Positions 11,866 to 23,833 of a stretch of DNA of 64,000 bases are shown here, piece by piece (the stretch's first letter is position 1; every line of letters begins with the position of its first letter). The DNA is taken from contig OZ020267.1 in assembly GCA_963971225.1 (NCBI GenBank), positions 8,335,574 through 8,399,573 on the forward strand. Reading direction: 5' to 3'. This DNA comes from Melieria omissa (lineage: Eukaryota; Arthropoda; Insecta; Diptera; Ulidiidae). A model generated the notes under the pieces. That model ran no database searches, was not told the DNA's origin, and saw only the letters and a program-made list of their open reading frames with translations. Made by a program: the position numbers and the translations under genes.

Positions 11866-12275
11866 ATCGTAGATGATTCATGATTGAAGTGAATCATTTA
11901 TGATGCACGATTTATATGAATCGTAGATGATTCATGATTCATATGAATCATAGATGATTTATGATTCATATGAATCATACATGGTTCATGATTCATATGA
12001 TCATTGATGATTCATGATTCATATGAATCATAGATGGTTCATGATTCATATGAATCATAGATGGTTCATGATTCATATGAATCATAGATGGTTCATGATT
12101 CATATGATTCATAGATGATTCATGATTCATATGCATCATAGATGATTCATGATTCATATGCATCATAGATGATTCATGATTCATATGATCATAGATGATT
12201 CATGATTCATATGAATCATAGATGGTTCATGATTCATATGAACATAGATGATTTATGGTTCATTTGAATCATAGA
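11866..12275. repeat. 27-bp palindromic tandem repeat
   Basis: The unit ATTCATATGAATCATAGATG plus GTTCATG is repeated about 14 times. Each unit contains the self-complementary word TTCATATGAA and the near-palindrome ATGATTCATGATTCAT, so either strand can fold. Variation is mostly G/A in GATGRTTCATG and single-base indels. The minus-strand peptide MNHESSMMHMNHE is a by-product. Confidence 0.92.
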
Positions 12276-12794
12276 CACAAAACTAAGGCATTGTGAATTA
12301 TAATCCAATAAATCCAACTTATGAGATACTAAACTGAATTTATAAATGATGAGTAGAAAATAATGAATGATTTTAAATTATGAATTATGTGTAACAAATA
12401 AAAAATTACAAAATCATTGAACTTTCTCATTTGCAACACATAAAACATAAACTTCAAATTATGCAGTATTATGCAAAATTATGAATCAACAACAAATATT
12501 TATAAATAAGAAATCAAAAAATTGAAATTTTACATAACACATGATAAGAAATCATTAGTTCATTAACCTGGAATTTTTTAATTTGAAACACATATGAACT
12601 TAAAACAATGCAACATAGATGCAAAATTATGAATCAAGAACAAATATTTACGAACTATAAATCAATAAATGTGAATCATAGATAACAAATTTAACATCCT
12701 GAGTTGCCTGTTGCAAATGAAAGATTATTTATGAGTCCCATGAATTGATAAGAATGAATCATGATGTTGAAATATTGAATCAAAATAAGTGTTT
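12276..12794. repeat. AT-rich sequence with a weak ~144-bp duplication
   Basis: The phrase GCAAAATTATGAATCAA followed by AACAAATATTTA occurs near 12473 and again near 12619. This suggests two diverged copies of a unit of about 144 bp. Nothing else is recognisable. Confidence 0.45.
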
Positions 12795-12920
12795 CTAATA
12801 ATTCTCATTCACTTCTGTGGGCAGCAATAGACGTAGATGAGTGTTTAACCAGTCCAAACTGGGAATCGAACCTAGGGCCTCTGGCATAAAAAGCTTAACA
12901 CTTCTTGTAAGGCTGCCCAC
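12795..12920 (-). mobile_element. tRNA-derived SINE, old copy
   Basis: On the minus strand the segment reads GAGGCCCTAGGTTCGATTCCC, a good B-box context. It is followed by CAGTTTGGACTGGTTAAACA, CTCATCTACGTCTATTG and GAATGAGAATTA. The same order and words occur on the plus strand at 48735-48960 and 63764-63935, which defines a dispersed SINE family. The A-box half is poorly preserved in this copy. No target duplication was found. Confidence 0.65.
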
Positions 12921-14129
12921 TTCTTTAAACAATGCTCCTAGCTTTTTAATTCTGTCAAATAGAGCTTTGAAAATGTTCGAGTCGAACAGGTTTTTGGTAC
13001 AACGTGTGCAAAATGAGTCCTCAATGTGTGACAAACACTTTCTTTGTATATATTCATGGCCTGTGCTATCTCTCTCAGCTGAACTTGAACGATGTTATTG
13101 TAATGGTTGCAGTTTTTGAGACCCCAAACGTTGATCGTCTCCCGAGTTGGTGCGGACACACTTTAATTTAGCTGCCCAAAATTTCACAAGGATATATAAA
13201 TGATGATGCAGGGTCCTTGTAGTTAGCGTTCACTGGGCCCACAAACATTTAATGACTGCTCTTTATAGCAGATTCTTCCCATTTCTAGAAAAACACTCAC
13301 AATGCCCAACTCAAACCATTGTCCAACTCAAAACATGGCTCAAATCTTTGTGAGTACCTTGCAAGAGAGGCAGAAACTGATTACCCATGTTTTCTTTAGA
13401 CGAGTGCTGTCATCTTCTTGTTGAGTTCGCAAAGTTTTCAGAGCACCAAAGAATTTTCAGCATAAAAACCAAACAGCAGAGCTAGCAGCAGATTTGAGAC
13501 GTTATTCAACATTCAAAAGCGATGAACTTTTAATAGAATGAAAGGAATATTTTGTGAGAAGAAATGTTTCTATATAATCGGATATTAAGCATTATGAGTA
13601 CGATGAGAAGATTTAAAAGAACAGAGCACCCAGGAGAGCAGAAGTTGCGGACTATAGATTCAATTCTATGCTAACTGAACACCAGTAACATCACTTGGGA
13701 CAGTAGACAACAAACAACAGTTTTGAATCGAGTTACATGGAAAAGCCTTGTTGAGGTTCTAAGACCCTAGACAATGTGAATGAGTATAAAAATATACTAT
13801 GGTTGGATAAATGGTTTTAAGATTGTAGCTAAGAACGTCAGATGAAAATGAAACTGGAACTAATGAAAAGATTTTCTGGTTTGTCATAGCAAACATTAAC
13901 CAATTTGGTCTCAACAATTGTATTCCAAAAACTCAAAAGCCATACGAAAATGCGACTTTTTGGCCAATTATCTACCAACTCCATGGAAAAATTAATGCTA
14001 CTGAACCCTAACTTGAGTCAGTTGAACTTCTGAACCGCTGTATTCAAAATTTGGTCCAACTCAGTTGACACGTGAGTAACACAATTGATGGAACCGACAG
14101 CACTGACACTAAAAAGTGATCTAATTTAA
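12921..14129. other. Unassigned sequence
   Basis: Moderately AT-rich DNA with no coding domain, splice-supported exon or terminal repeats that I can support. The short frames at 12841-13159 overlap the SINE edge and are chance. Confidence 0.4.
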
Positions 14130-14800
14130 TTAAATTTATTTTTCCTGTTTTATTTTCTTTTATTCTCCACATCCACTTTGAATAAATCCTCCAAATGCTC
14201 CAAATACTTTTTCAAATACCAAAATCTACTTGCAATGAAGTAGTAAAGTATTTTGCATATTTTTCGATGTGTGTGTTAATCTAAATGAAAATAAAAAAAC
14301 AAAAATACTAAACCTATTTACAAATACCAAACAAAAACCAAAAGAACAACAAAAAACTTGTACTTTGTAGCAGCAAAAAACAAAAACTATACATACATAC
14401 ATATAGTATAATATATATTATAAATAACCGACTACATTTAAGCCCATTGTGCGTGTGTAGTATGTACGTTTACTTGAAGCCCTCAGCCACATTTGTAAAC
14501 AACAAAAACAACAAGAAACAAAAAACTATAGTGTGAATTAAAATCCCAAAACCAAGAAGCTTAAGAATACAATCAGTGTTGAGAACAATGAAAATTTATT
14601 AGTGAAAAGTCTCAAAGTCTCTTAACACAATGAAACAAAAAACCATACGATTGAGATTTTTAGCAAACTATCCCCTGAAACTACCAGCCAAGGCAAATAG
14701 AAATAGAAAATATCATAAATTGTCAAATGACAAAAAAAAAATTGTATATATATATTGACAAAATGGCAAAATATTCAAACTAAATATAGTTAATTTGTAA
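14130..14800 (+). other. A-skewed, UTR-like AT-rich block
   Basis: The plus strand is A-rich with AAACAACAAAAA and ACAAAAACC words, like the confirmed 3' flank of the beat-like gene at 7979-8900. It could be distal 3' UTR or simple low-complexity DNA. No open frame is supported. Confidence 0.4.
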
Positions 14801-14929
14801 TGAATTACATCTGATTAGTTAATTAGGAAATTTAGGTAATTTTTTTAAATGATAAATCATTAAAGTGAAATGATTGTTTGGCAATTTCTATAAAAGACAA
14901 CATGTGTTAGCTAACTAAAATTTGTTTAT

Positions 14930-16050
14930 TTAAATCATAATTAACTAATTCTGTAATTGCAATTAATTCATTACTTTATTTAATTAGTTTAATTAATTCG
15001 AAACTTGATGTTAACCATGTTACATTAAATTAATTAATTAATTAAAAAATTATTTAATTTAATCAATTTAATTAATTAAAACACTTTTTAATTTAATCAA
15101 TTTAATTATTTTTTTAATTAATTAATTAAATTAGTGAAACTAATTATTTTTTTAATTAATTAATTAAATTAGTGAAACTAATTATTTTTTTAATTAATTA
15201 ATTAAAAAAATAATTAAATTGATTTAATTTAATTTTATTAAATAATTTAATTTAATCAATTTAATTAATTAAAACACTTTTTAATTTAATCAATTTAATT
15301 ATTTTTTTAATTAATTAATTAAATTAGTGAAACTAATTATTTTTTTAATTAATTAATTAAAAAAATAATTAAATTGATTAAATTAAAAAGTGTTTTAATT
15401 AATTAAATTGATTAAATTAAATTATTTAATAAAATTAAATTAAATTAATATTTGTTTACTAATTATTTGTTTAATTAATTAATTAAGTAATTAATTAATT
15501 TAAACAAATAATGAATAATTAATTTAATTAAAATTAATTTAATTAATTAATTTTTTAATTAATTCATTCCTTTAATATAATTAATTTAATTTAATGGAAT
15601 CTAACTTTATTTAAATAATTTAATTAAATTATTTCATTTAATTTATTATTTGGTTAATTAATTTAATTAATTCAATTAATTAAATTAAACAAAAACAAAA
15701 ATTAATTAAATTAAAATAATTTATTAAAAAATTAATTTAATTCACTAATTATGAATTATGACAGTCTAATTAAATAAGTTAATTTAATTAATTAATTAAT
15801 TTAATTAATTAATTTAAACAAATAATGAATAATTAATTTAATTAAAATTAATTTAATTAATTAATTAATTAATTAATTAATTAATTAATTAATTTAAACA
15901 AATAATGAATAATTAATTTAATTAAAATTAATTTAATTAATTAATTTAATTAATTAATTAATTAAATTAACTTATTTAATTAGACTGTCATAATTCATAA
16001 TTAGTGAATTAAATTAACTTTTTAATAAATTAATTTATTAATTTTTAATT
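14930..16050. repeat. Nested inverted repeats of TTAATTAA
   Basis: More than a kilobase is built almost entirely of TTAATTAA/TTTAATTAA words. Two larger inverted repeats stand out. In 15040-15460, CAATTTAATTAATTAAAACAC is mirrored by GTGTTTTAATTAATTAAATT. Around 15734-16016, arms of about 80 bp carry the unique word TATGACAGTCTAATTAAATAAG on the left and its exact complement on the right. A spacer unit starting AAACAAATAATGAATAATT is present three times (about 15502, 15816 and 15897). Confidence 0.9.
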
Positions 16051-16639
16051 AATTTTTGAATTAATTTTTATAAGAGACATGTTTTAGCTAAAGAAAATTA
16101 GTTTCTTTAATTCATAATTAATTCATTTTTTTAATTCTAGCTAATGATTAAATAGTTCAGCTTAACATGAATGAATAATTTATTTATTTTTTAATTCAAA
16201 CCTAATCCAATGACATAATTTTATAAAAGACAGCATATTTCAGCCAAATATGAAACACGTTTTGAATTATCAACAATTATACACTTTTTAATTAACAACT
16301 TTCTTAATTACTACAAAAAATAACTTAATACATTTTCAGGTTAGAGTAAATTTAAATGTCTTAAAGTTCCAAATTCTGCACATAGGCCAAGAGAGAGGCT
16401 GAGCTGTTGTGATGCCATAACTATGCAAATTTGTTCCCAAATTCAACAAACATTTTAAGATCTTTAAGCCTTTCCCTATGACTTTTAGAGGCCATTTGCA
16501 TAAACTTTATTTTCAAATTTTTTTGGACACCCTTTTTGGTTGAGTTTGCCATACAAATCACAAGCTTAAGGGTCAACTGACACCAGTGTCCTTGCAGTGG
16601 CAAAAGAGTAAACAGCTGTGTTGTGGCAGTTCTCCCAAT
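16051..16639. other. Unassigned AT-rich sequence
   Basis: AT-rich flank of the palindromic tract with no supported gene. A 73-codon minus-strand frame at 16421-16642 shows no recognisable domain. Confidence 0.35.
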
Positions 16640-16973
16640 CACCGGCGCACACGGGGAGGTTTGGGAGCTTCAATGTTGGATAACAAAAACACTATGCAAA
16701 TATCCTCGCAGTATGCAGTTCGAATCCTTAGAATCATTTGTTTGAAATTCAATATTTGAAATTTGAATTGAAATGTTTTTTCATTCATGAAATAACCTTC
16801 GTCCTGTAAACATCACAGTATTTTGGTTTCCTTACATCTCTACAATCAACATCCAACATTCAAACCCCCAAAATACAAAAATTTCTGATACAATATATGA
16901 TTTTCAATGGTAATGGGCTCAAAATTTTTACGCAAAGACAACCTCTCCAAATGAAATCCTGTGTGCGCCACTG
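16640..16973. mobile_element. hAT-type MITE, degraded long copy
   Basis: The left end CACCGGCGCACACGGGGAGG and the right end CCTGTGTGCGCCACTG are inverted versions of the termini of the copies at 32800-32926 and 48475-48612. The interior is AT-rich, non-coding, and longer (334 bp). No clear 8-bp target duplication remains, so the copy is old. Confidence 0.6.
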
Positions 16974-17476
16974 CATGAGTCCGTAGCTCCTAGCACAACT
17001 TGGCTGTGAGAGAAGATAAAGACTTGATTTTCTCTGTCAGGTATTGGATTCGAGTTCAAAGTAGTCAGTCTGATACTCACTGCAATGATTCAAGATAGAA
17101 TCGAAAAGAGATTTCAGTTCCCAAATCCAAGAAAAGGATGCCACCTGCCACTCTTTTGTCAAATCTGGAACTTGAAACAGTCTGAAAATGTATTGATTTC
17201 ACCTCATATTTGTTATGTTGTGTCATTTGTGCCACTCCCATCTGAATGGTATGGAGTAGTTTTTTGTGAAAACCATTACCGGTACTGGTCTGTGTTTGGG
17301 GGTCCTGATATGGAATCCTGAATTCCTGCAATCAGCGCGTGACCAGAGCTTTTCATAAGCCAGGACCCAGATTCGCAAATCGTTAGTGCAACAGTGGCAG
17401 CAATCTCTCTCTTGGCTGCAGGGTTCAAGATGAAGAATCATAGTTATAGCATCGGTGGGTGTGGACTCTAAGCATA
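16974..17476. other. Unassigned sequence
   Basis: Frames at 17077-17489 occur on both strands without a domain. No splice-supported exon or repeat boundary was identified. Confidence 0.35.
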
Positions 17477-18215
17477 CGAGGTGTGACAATTAAGTAATGA
17501 TACTGTTTTTAGTGCCGCGCTTGTGGTAAACTTGCGACCTTCAAACTCTTTTCCCCTTCCTCGGCATCCTTCCCCTCTCTACTGATATATTTACCATCGC
17601 TGTAGCTTGTTAAGTTTGCCTGCTGTGTCGTGTTGAGTAGACGTGTGTTGGTGGTGCTCGTCATGAAAATGGAGGAACGAAATCAAGAGCAATGCTTCGC
17701 GATAAAATTTTGCGCCAGATTGGGCGAAACAGCTTCGGAAATGTGCGCTAAAATTGTAAAAGTGCATGGTGATATTGCTCTTAGTTGAAAGATTGCGAAA
17801 ACGAGTCAACAGGGTGCGCCCAGACATCGCTCGTAACTGGATCCTTCATCACGACAACGCGCCGTGCCACACCGCCCTCAGCGTGTCCCAGTATTTGACC
17901 TCTAAAGGGATCGTCATGGTGCAACAGCCGCCTTATTCGCCCGATATGTCCTGTGACTTTGTTTTGTTCCCTAGAACAAAATCGGTAGTCAAAGGAACCC
18001 ATTTTGAGTCGATTATGAACATCCAGGCGGCCGTGACGAGGGTACTCACGGACAGTCGAAGCGTTCCAGAAATGTTACGAAGCATGGAAAACGCGCTAGA
18101 ATCGTCGTATAGCTGCACAAGGGGACTACTTTGAAGAAGATGGCAGAGTTGTAGAATAATTTTTAAATATACGGTTTTTATGGAATCAGTCGCATTACTT
18201 AATTGTCACACCTCG
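17477..18215 (+). pseudogene. Internally deleted mariner element
   Basis: The element has terminal inverted repeats CGAGGTGTGACAATTAAGTA at 17477 and the complementary TACTTAATTGTCACACCTCG ending at 18215. The left flank keeps the TA target; the right flank reads CA. A transposase start at 17663 gives the mariner N-terminus (QCFAIKFCARLGETASEMC). The frame ends at a TGA near 17788 and then jumps to the C-terminal catalytic part. There the second and third acidic-residue motifs, ILHHDNAPCHTA and PPYSPDMSCDFVLFP, are visible, followed by NIQAAVTRVLTD. The DNA-binding-to-first-Asp middle, several hundred bases, is missing. The copy cannot make transposase, but both TIRs survive, so it could have been mobilised in trans. 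Confidence 0.93.
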
Positions 18216-18628
18216 CAAATAGCTCGTTGGGTCTTGTGGATCTCTGGATCTTTAAAAAATTTATTTTTAATTTCAAACCTGCTCCTATGACTCTTTATAT
18301 AGTAAAAGACAAAATATTTAAGCTAAATTGTATAAAATTTTTTCTAATATAAAACTTTAATGATAAATTTTTAGGTCAATTGTGGCAATTTGGAATATTT
18401 AAAATAATTATTATATATTATTTTTTATTAATTATTTAACAATTAATATTTATTTTATTAATTATCATTATTTATTTTATTATACTAATTCCCAGTGACA
18501 ATTTTTTTTTATTATTTATTTTTTGTTTTATTTATATTTTTTATTTTATATTTTTTTTTTATTTTTTATTTTTTTTTACATTTTTTACTTTTTTTTATAA
18601 AAGTAAACATTATTTTTCTATACAAAAT
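18216..18628. other. T-rich sequence
   Basis: The plus strand is AT-rich, and from about 18500 to 18600 it is very T-rich and runs into TTTTTCTATACAAAATAG at 18628-18629. It could serve as a polypyrimidine tract and acceptor for the candidate exon that follows, or be simple low-complexity DNA. Confidence 0.35.
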
Positions 18629-18629
18629 A

Positions 18630-18707
18630 GACCAGCAACTAGTCCTCCGATTGGCAGCATTTCGTTCGTTTCATTCACGTGTTGCCGTGTCGCCGCCGCT
18701 TTCATAA
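18630..18707 (+). other. Candidate alternative terminal exon (weak)
   Basis: A short GC-rich island in AT-rich DNA begins after an acceptor-like TACAAAATAG. If joined to the donor at 2178 it continues in frame as D-QQLVLRLAAFRSFHSR and stops at TAA 18705-18707; A-rich UTR-like sequence follows. The phase is compatible, but I recognise no protein match. This is a hypothesis only. Confidence 0.2.
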
Positions 18708-20490
18708 CTTTAGACAATGTTGACAAAATCTAGCAAATTCAATGTGTATAGCGTAATTGTAAATTTGACAATGTTGAGTGTAGTTAGGTAAATATTATAC
18801 ATGCATATATCCGATACGATAAAACTAGACCAGAGTGTTATAGATATTTACCCGAGCAGCGGCCCTTGCGCTGACTTATAGCAGTAAATATGATTGTATA
18901 ATCCTTATTATATTTTAGCCAGCCGAAACCCAACTAAACCAATGAAAAAATTTGAAACAAAAAATAGTATTTTTCATGCTTTAAGTGTCTACGGCAAAAG
19001 TCAGTGAGTCAGTGTTGCAAAATGCTTCAACTATCCAAGTATACATTTTAATGTGTATGTGAAAAAAAAACAGAAAAACATTAAGAACCTCTTCAAGTAA
19101 GTAACTTTAGGTCTTTCGTAGCGTGTAAGCTTCTTTTTTGAAGATACCTTCTAAGTACTTAGTTGTATAAGCCTGCAAGAGCATTTTTCCCTCATAACGG
19201 AAAACCCAAAACCTTTCGAACCGTTTGAAACCCTTTTTGTCCATAAAGCCAACACTGAAGCAGTGGAGAGCAAATCAACTAAGCAAACCACCAAAAAAAC
19301 CAAAACCAAAACAAAAAGGAATATTCAACACAAGAGCGAACATTTAATGGTTGTTAAACAAAACAAAATACAACAAAAAAACCAAAAATAAAAACCCAAC
19401 AAAACAATTGTCAGCAAATGCAAAACCCCCAAAGTGAAAACGTAAATAATTTCAATTTGAATTCAAAACAAGATCAGTCAAACAGTCTAGAATCCATGAG
19501 TACGGAACACCTAAATAGCTACAAAATTTGATAGAAGCAAAACGTTGCGTATGCAACATGAACATTTGTTCACAAGTTTAGTAAAACTACAAACAAACAA
19601 ACAAACAACAACCAAAACATATGAAAGCAACCAAAATGCTTGAAATAAAACAAGAAAAAAACCAAAATACAACTAAAAACTGAAAAAAGAAAATGAAAAA
19701 AGTCATAAAATAAATTTCATTAAATTATGATAAATGAAAACAAAACAAAAACAAAAATGGCTAAAATGTCTTATGCAGGTATTGACGTCTTCCTATGCTA
19801 CGCTGTCTATTATTAACTAAACAACAACAACAAAAAATTACAACAAAAAAAAACAAGAAATACAAAACAAAAACAATTTGCATTAATTATACATTTACAA
19901 CTTAGATATTAAATAAAATAAATTAATACAAAACAAAATTAAACACAGAAAAAAAAACAAACAAAACAACAACTATCATGAAGAACATGAATAACTTTTA
20001 GGCATTACCAACACACTGATGCATAAATATAAACATCAATAAATTATTTAAAAAAATAAAAAAAAAATAATAATTTCCAAAAAATTGTCTAGCATTAGTT
20101 TCAATTTTTTAACAACAACATAATAATTTATTTTTTTTTCTGAACAAAAACACAACAACGTAAGAACATAAAAACGCTAAAACAAAATTAATTAAAAAAC
20201 AAAATAATAAGTTACCAAAAAATAATTTTTTAAACAAAAACTTCATACAACTTCATAATTATTCACCACTGTAGTTGCAACAAATTTGTTGAGTTGATAA
20301 ACACTTAAACACATTAAAGGGTACAAAGTGCGACACATACTTATTAAATTTTAGTTTTTTCCTCTTTCGTAAAAATTTTGAACAGTAGACATTTAAAATT
20401 TTATTTTTCTCCTCTTTTAAAAATTATTAACGATTGCGAAATTTCTTAGTGAAGTGAAACAGTTGCAACACTATTTTGCTTGTTGTTTGG
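18708..20490 (+). other. Long A-skewed, UTR-like block
   Basis: The plus strand is strongly A over T, with repeated ACAACAACAAAAA and AAAACCAAAAC words and several AATAAA hexamers (for example near 19915). No open frame of note. Composition matches the 3' flank of the beat-like gene at 7979-8900. Confidence 0.45.
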
Positions 20491-21716
20491 TATGAAAAAT
20501 GCATTAAAACCATTATTTTTTTAAAACATTTTCCCAATCAAGAATTGAGCTGAATCTCTTAAAGATTTAGCAAACCCTATCGATATGTTTTCTTCAATCT
20601 CTTAAAGATTTAACAAACCATAACGGTATGTTCTCTTCAATATGCTCACAACGTTTGATAAGAAAAGAGTTGGCCGCTTAACTGATTTTTCGTTGCAGCA
20701 TGTGAAACCTTCATAGATATCCAGGAACCTACACGCTATTCCGAGTCCTTGAAGCTTCAAAACAATTTCTTTTATACTTCCTAAAGAAGACATTGCCTAG
20801 TTTGTCCCTACACTCTCCCTGTTCTTGTTAAGCTTTCCAATTGAGTGCCATAATTTCATATCTCCTTCCTATATGCTGCGTCAAGTGTTATCCCCAGTAG
20901 ATTCTTTTGGACTATAAGGTTCATGGAGCATTGTTTCCTATGGAAGTTTGCTGTCTCAACCTTTAACACACCAAAGCTGCAGAAATCCAGTTTCGAACCG
21001 CTCTTAGTTTATTCAGCTGCAAATCAAATCGAACTTGTCTACCGTTGATGGTCACAATTCACCTTTTGTGGTGTCTCCAGGTTATCCAATTAATGCAGTC
21101 ATCCATCTCAGATTTCTACCATAGAATAATCCTTCTTTCAAGCCGTTTTAGATTGTTCCAATTCAATCACTTGCAATATTTCAAGCTTCAAGTATGCTTG
21201 ACCAACACTTCTTCCATCGATTGGCTTAATTCAATAGGTTTGGGTTCACAGAATTATACTCCCGACCTCTTGACTGACTGACTACAGTTGGTAATTCCAA
21301 ACCTTCTTTCGTGATATTTCAAGCTCATTCAAATTTTAAGGCTCGAATTCCCTAATAGACTCTTTATAAAGCTATATTTTCCAACCCCTTCTTAGTTTGT
21401 TCCTGTGCAAGCTTTAGTTTCTCTGTACTGCCTAATGGTTTCCTTAAATCCAAACAACCAAACAGTTAATAGTTCAAATTTTCAATTTCCTGGGTTTTAA
21501 AACTTATTCATGTAAACCACTCAGCCAGCTCAGCGTTCATTCACCGAGACTTGGCCTTACTCAATAATGACTTATTTTAAGCTGTTTCAAATTGTTTCAA
21601 TACACCATTTGTGATATCTCAAGCTTAGCTAATTGTTGATCAAAATTTCTACGGTCAAATTGCTTATCCAATCATAGATTCAGTCTCACAGAAATCTATT
21701 TGCGAACTATTCTTCT

Positions 21717-21807
21717 TTAACCCTTTCAGTCACAATGTCCAATATATTGGACTACAGCCCATACAATTCATACGGAACGGATTTATTTTCATGACGGAAA
21801 GGATTAA
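21717..21807. mobile_element. Small TTAA-flanked relic
   Basis: TTAA at 21717-21720 is followed by CCCTTTCAGTCACAATG. The segment ends GACGGAAAGGA just before TTAA at 21804-21807. The 83-bp interior carries no gene. The ends resemble the CCCTTTCG termini of the larger TTAA elements in this window. Confidence 0.5.
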
Positions 21808-21881
21808 ATCCCATCAAAACTCGCTGCACTTGTGTAGTTTCAATCTGCTTTTCGTAGTATTTTGAAATCATTCAATTCCTC

Positions 21882-22019
21882 ATTTCAACGCTTGAAGGAC
21901 TAGTTGACAATTCATCGCCTCAGAAAACGAATGTCTTATGTTCCATTGAGTCTAGTAATACATACGACATTTGTTTTCTGAGTCGACGAATTGTCAACTA
22001 GTCCTTCAAGCGTCGAAAT
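21882..22019. mobile_element. Foldback MITE, copy 1
   Basis: Arms starting ATTTCAACGCTTGAAGGACT and ending in its near-complement (AGTCCTTCAAGCGTCGAAAT) fold back over 138 bp. The inner arms read CGCCTCAGAAAACGAATGTC and GACATTTGTTTTCTGAGTCG. The core is shared with 26149-26228, so this is a dispersed family rather than a chance hairpin. Confidence 0.85.
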
Positions 22020-22669
22020 GTTCCAAACAAATTTTAGGTTCAACGTAACAGAAGATCATTTTCAATCTCATTTCAGTTTAGTTACATAATTCAAGAATTA
22101 GCTCATTTTTTTCATTACTGTGTAGTGGTTTCATTCAAACTAATCGAGATTGGCTATAGTTGATGAGAGTCCCAATGCACCTTAAGTGCTGACTCGACTT
22201 TCAAAAGTTTATTTGTTGGATGCAAACCCAGCTTTGGGTTCACAGAAGCATATCTCCGACACATTCTTGTTTTAGACCAGAGATGCCCATTCCCTATGCT
22301 CTCGTTGCTCATTTGTTTTTGTAAATGCTCTTCAGCATAGGCTGAGGATTCCAGTTCCTCATTTGTTTTTGTAAATGATCGTCGGCATAAGCATTTTAGT
22401 ATACACACACAGCACAGTATGCTTTTTGCTCTTCCATAAGAAAGTTTTGGTCACCCCTGTTTTAGACATTCGAGCAAATTGCTCAGCACTTGTGTGATGT
22501 CAATCTATGTTACCTTTCATAATATCTCCAGCATAAATTTCAACCAGACCTTTCACCGCTTACTTACGAGTGATCTATTGTTAGATTAGGCTTTCTTAGC
22601 AGTTCACCTATTGTCCAATTAACTTGTTATCTCGCATATGCTCTATCCCAACATATAATTTAACTCAAA

Positions 22670-23320
22670 TCTGAGTCCCTTTGTTTTCACGTGAAAACCT
22701 GTTGAGTTTAGGGACGCGAGGATTTTTCCAGAGTGAGTTGAGAGATCAATGCGCTGGCTGCCTCACAATCGCATCCAACCAGTATAATCCAATCTTGGAT
22801 TCGAATTCTAAGCATTTTTTCCAACCAACTCCACTGCTGGCTCATTTTGCTCGACCGCAACATATTTTTTAACTCAAAGCAGGGTCATGCAAAACAAACA
22901 GCAAAGCTGTTGAGTTTAGGGACGCTTTCCAGAGTCAGTTTAGTGCTTCAGAACCATGTCCAACCAGCATATCCAACCTTAGATTCGAGTTCAGAGAATT
23001 TATTCCATCCAGCTCCACTGCTGGCTCATTTTGCTCTACCCCAACATATCCCTTAACTCAAATCAGAGTCCAGAGTCAAACTTGTTGAGTTTAGGGAAGC
23101 TCTCCAGAGTGAATTGAGGGTTTAGTGCTTCAGAACCATGTCCAACCAGCATATCCAATCCTTGGTGCGAGTTTAGAGAAGTACTTTTCCGAACACTCTC
23201 ATAGCCTAATCTCCTGCTGACCCATTTTGTTGTATTTCAACAGAACCTTCAATGCAAATGAGTCTCACCCTGTTTTCACGGACACACCTATGCAGTTAAG
23301 GAACACATTCCATAGTCAGT
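22670..23320. repeat. Tandem repeat, ~175-208-bp unit
   Basis: GTTGAGTTTAGGGA recurs at 22701, 22909 and 23084, and a decayed version lies near 23294. Each unit also carries CCACTGCTGGCTCATTTTGC and CAACCAGYATAATCCAA. The short plus-strand frames here repeat the same peptide and are not genes. Confidence 0.8.
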
Positions 23321-23513
23321 TTAACGCCAGTGGTCGGCAAAGCTTACTCTCATGAGCAATACGCTCAGCACACGTACACAGTACGCTCTCTGAATCAGCC
23401 GTTGTTCAAGTATAATTTACACAGTGGAGAGAAACTTCATTGCGCTCACTAACACCATCTCATTGTCAATTTTGCCGAACCCTGGTTTAAAGCCAGTAGT
23501 CGCTAGGAGCATT

Positions 23514-23833
23514 ACAGTCTGGTTATAAAAAATATTGAATTTTTTTCAATAAAAATTTTTGCAAATATTTTTGAGTCACTATAAAAACTATAAGAAAACA
23601 CTGAGAAACAGTCTGGTTATAAAAAATATCGATTTTTTTTTAAACACCTTTTTTTTAAATACTTTTGAGTCAATCATTAGTCAATCAGTTTTTAATAAAC
23701 TGTAAGAAAAACACTGAGATACAGTCTGGTTATAAAAAATATTGGATTTTTTTCAATATCTCACAATTTTTTAAAATATTTTTGAATCAATCATTAGTCA
23801 GTTAATTTTTACTGAACTATAAGAAGAACACTG
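23514..23833. repeat. Three-copy tandem repeat, 95-112-bp unit
   Basis: ACAGTCTGGTTATAAAAAAT starts at 23514, 23609 and 23721. Each copy ends AACTATAAGAAAACACTGA. Length differences come from T-rich inner parts. Confidence 0.85.

Larger units (their letters stand above)
20500..22660. repeat. Degenerate dispersed/tandem repeat region
   Basis: Several phrases recur in mutated form: CTTAAAGATTTARCAAACC twice near 20560-20620, GTGATATTTCAAGCT-like near 21312, 21613 and elsewhere, and CTCATTTGTTTTTGTAAATG twice near 22307 and 22357. No coding region is recognisable. Probably an old tandem array with insertions. Confidence 0.4.

Noticed and set aside
11866..12275. CRISPR-like array
   Set aside because: Units are contiguous 27-mers without unique spacers, in animal DNA; it is a satellite.
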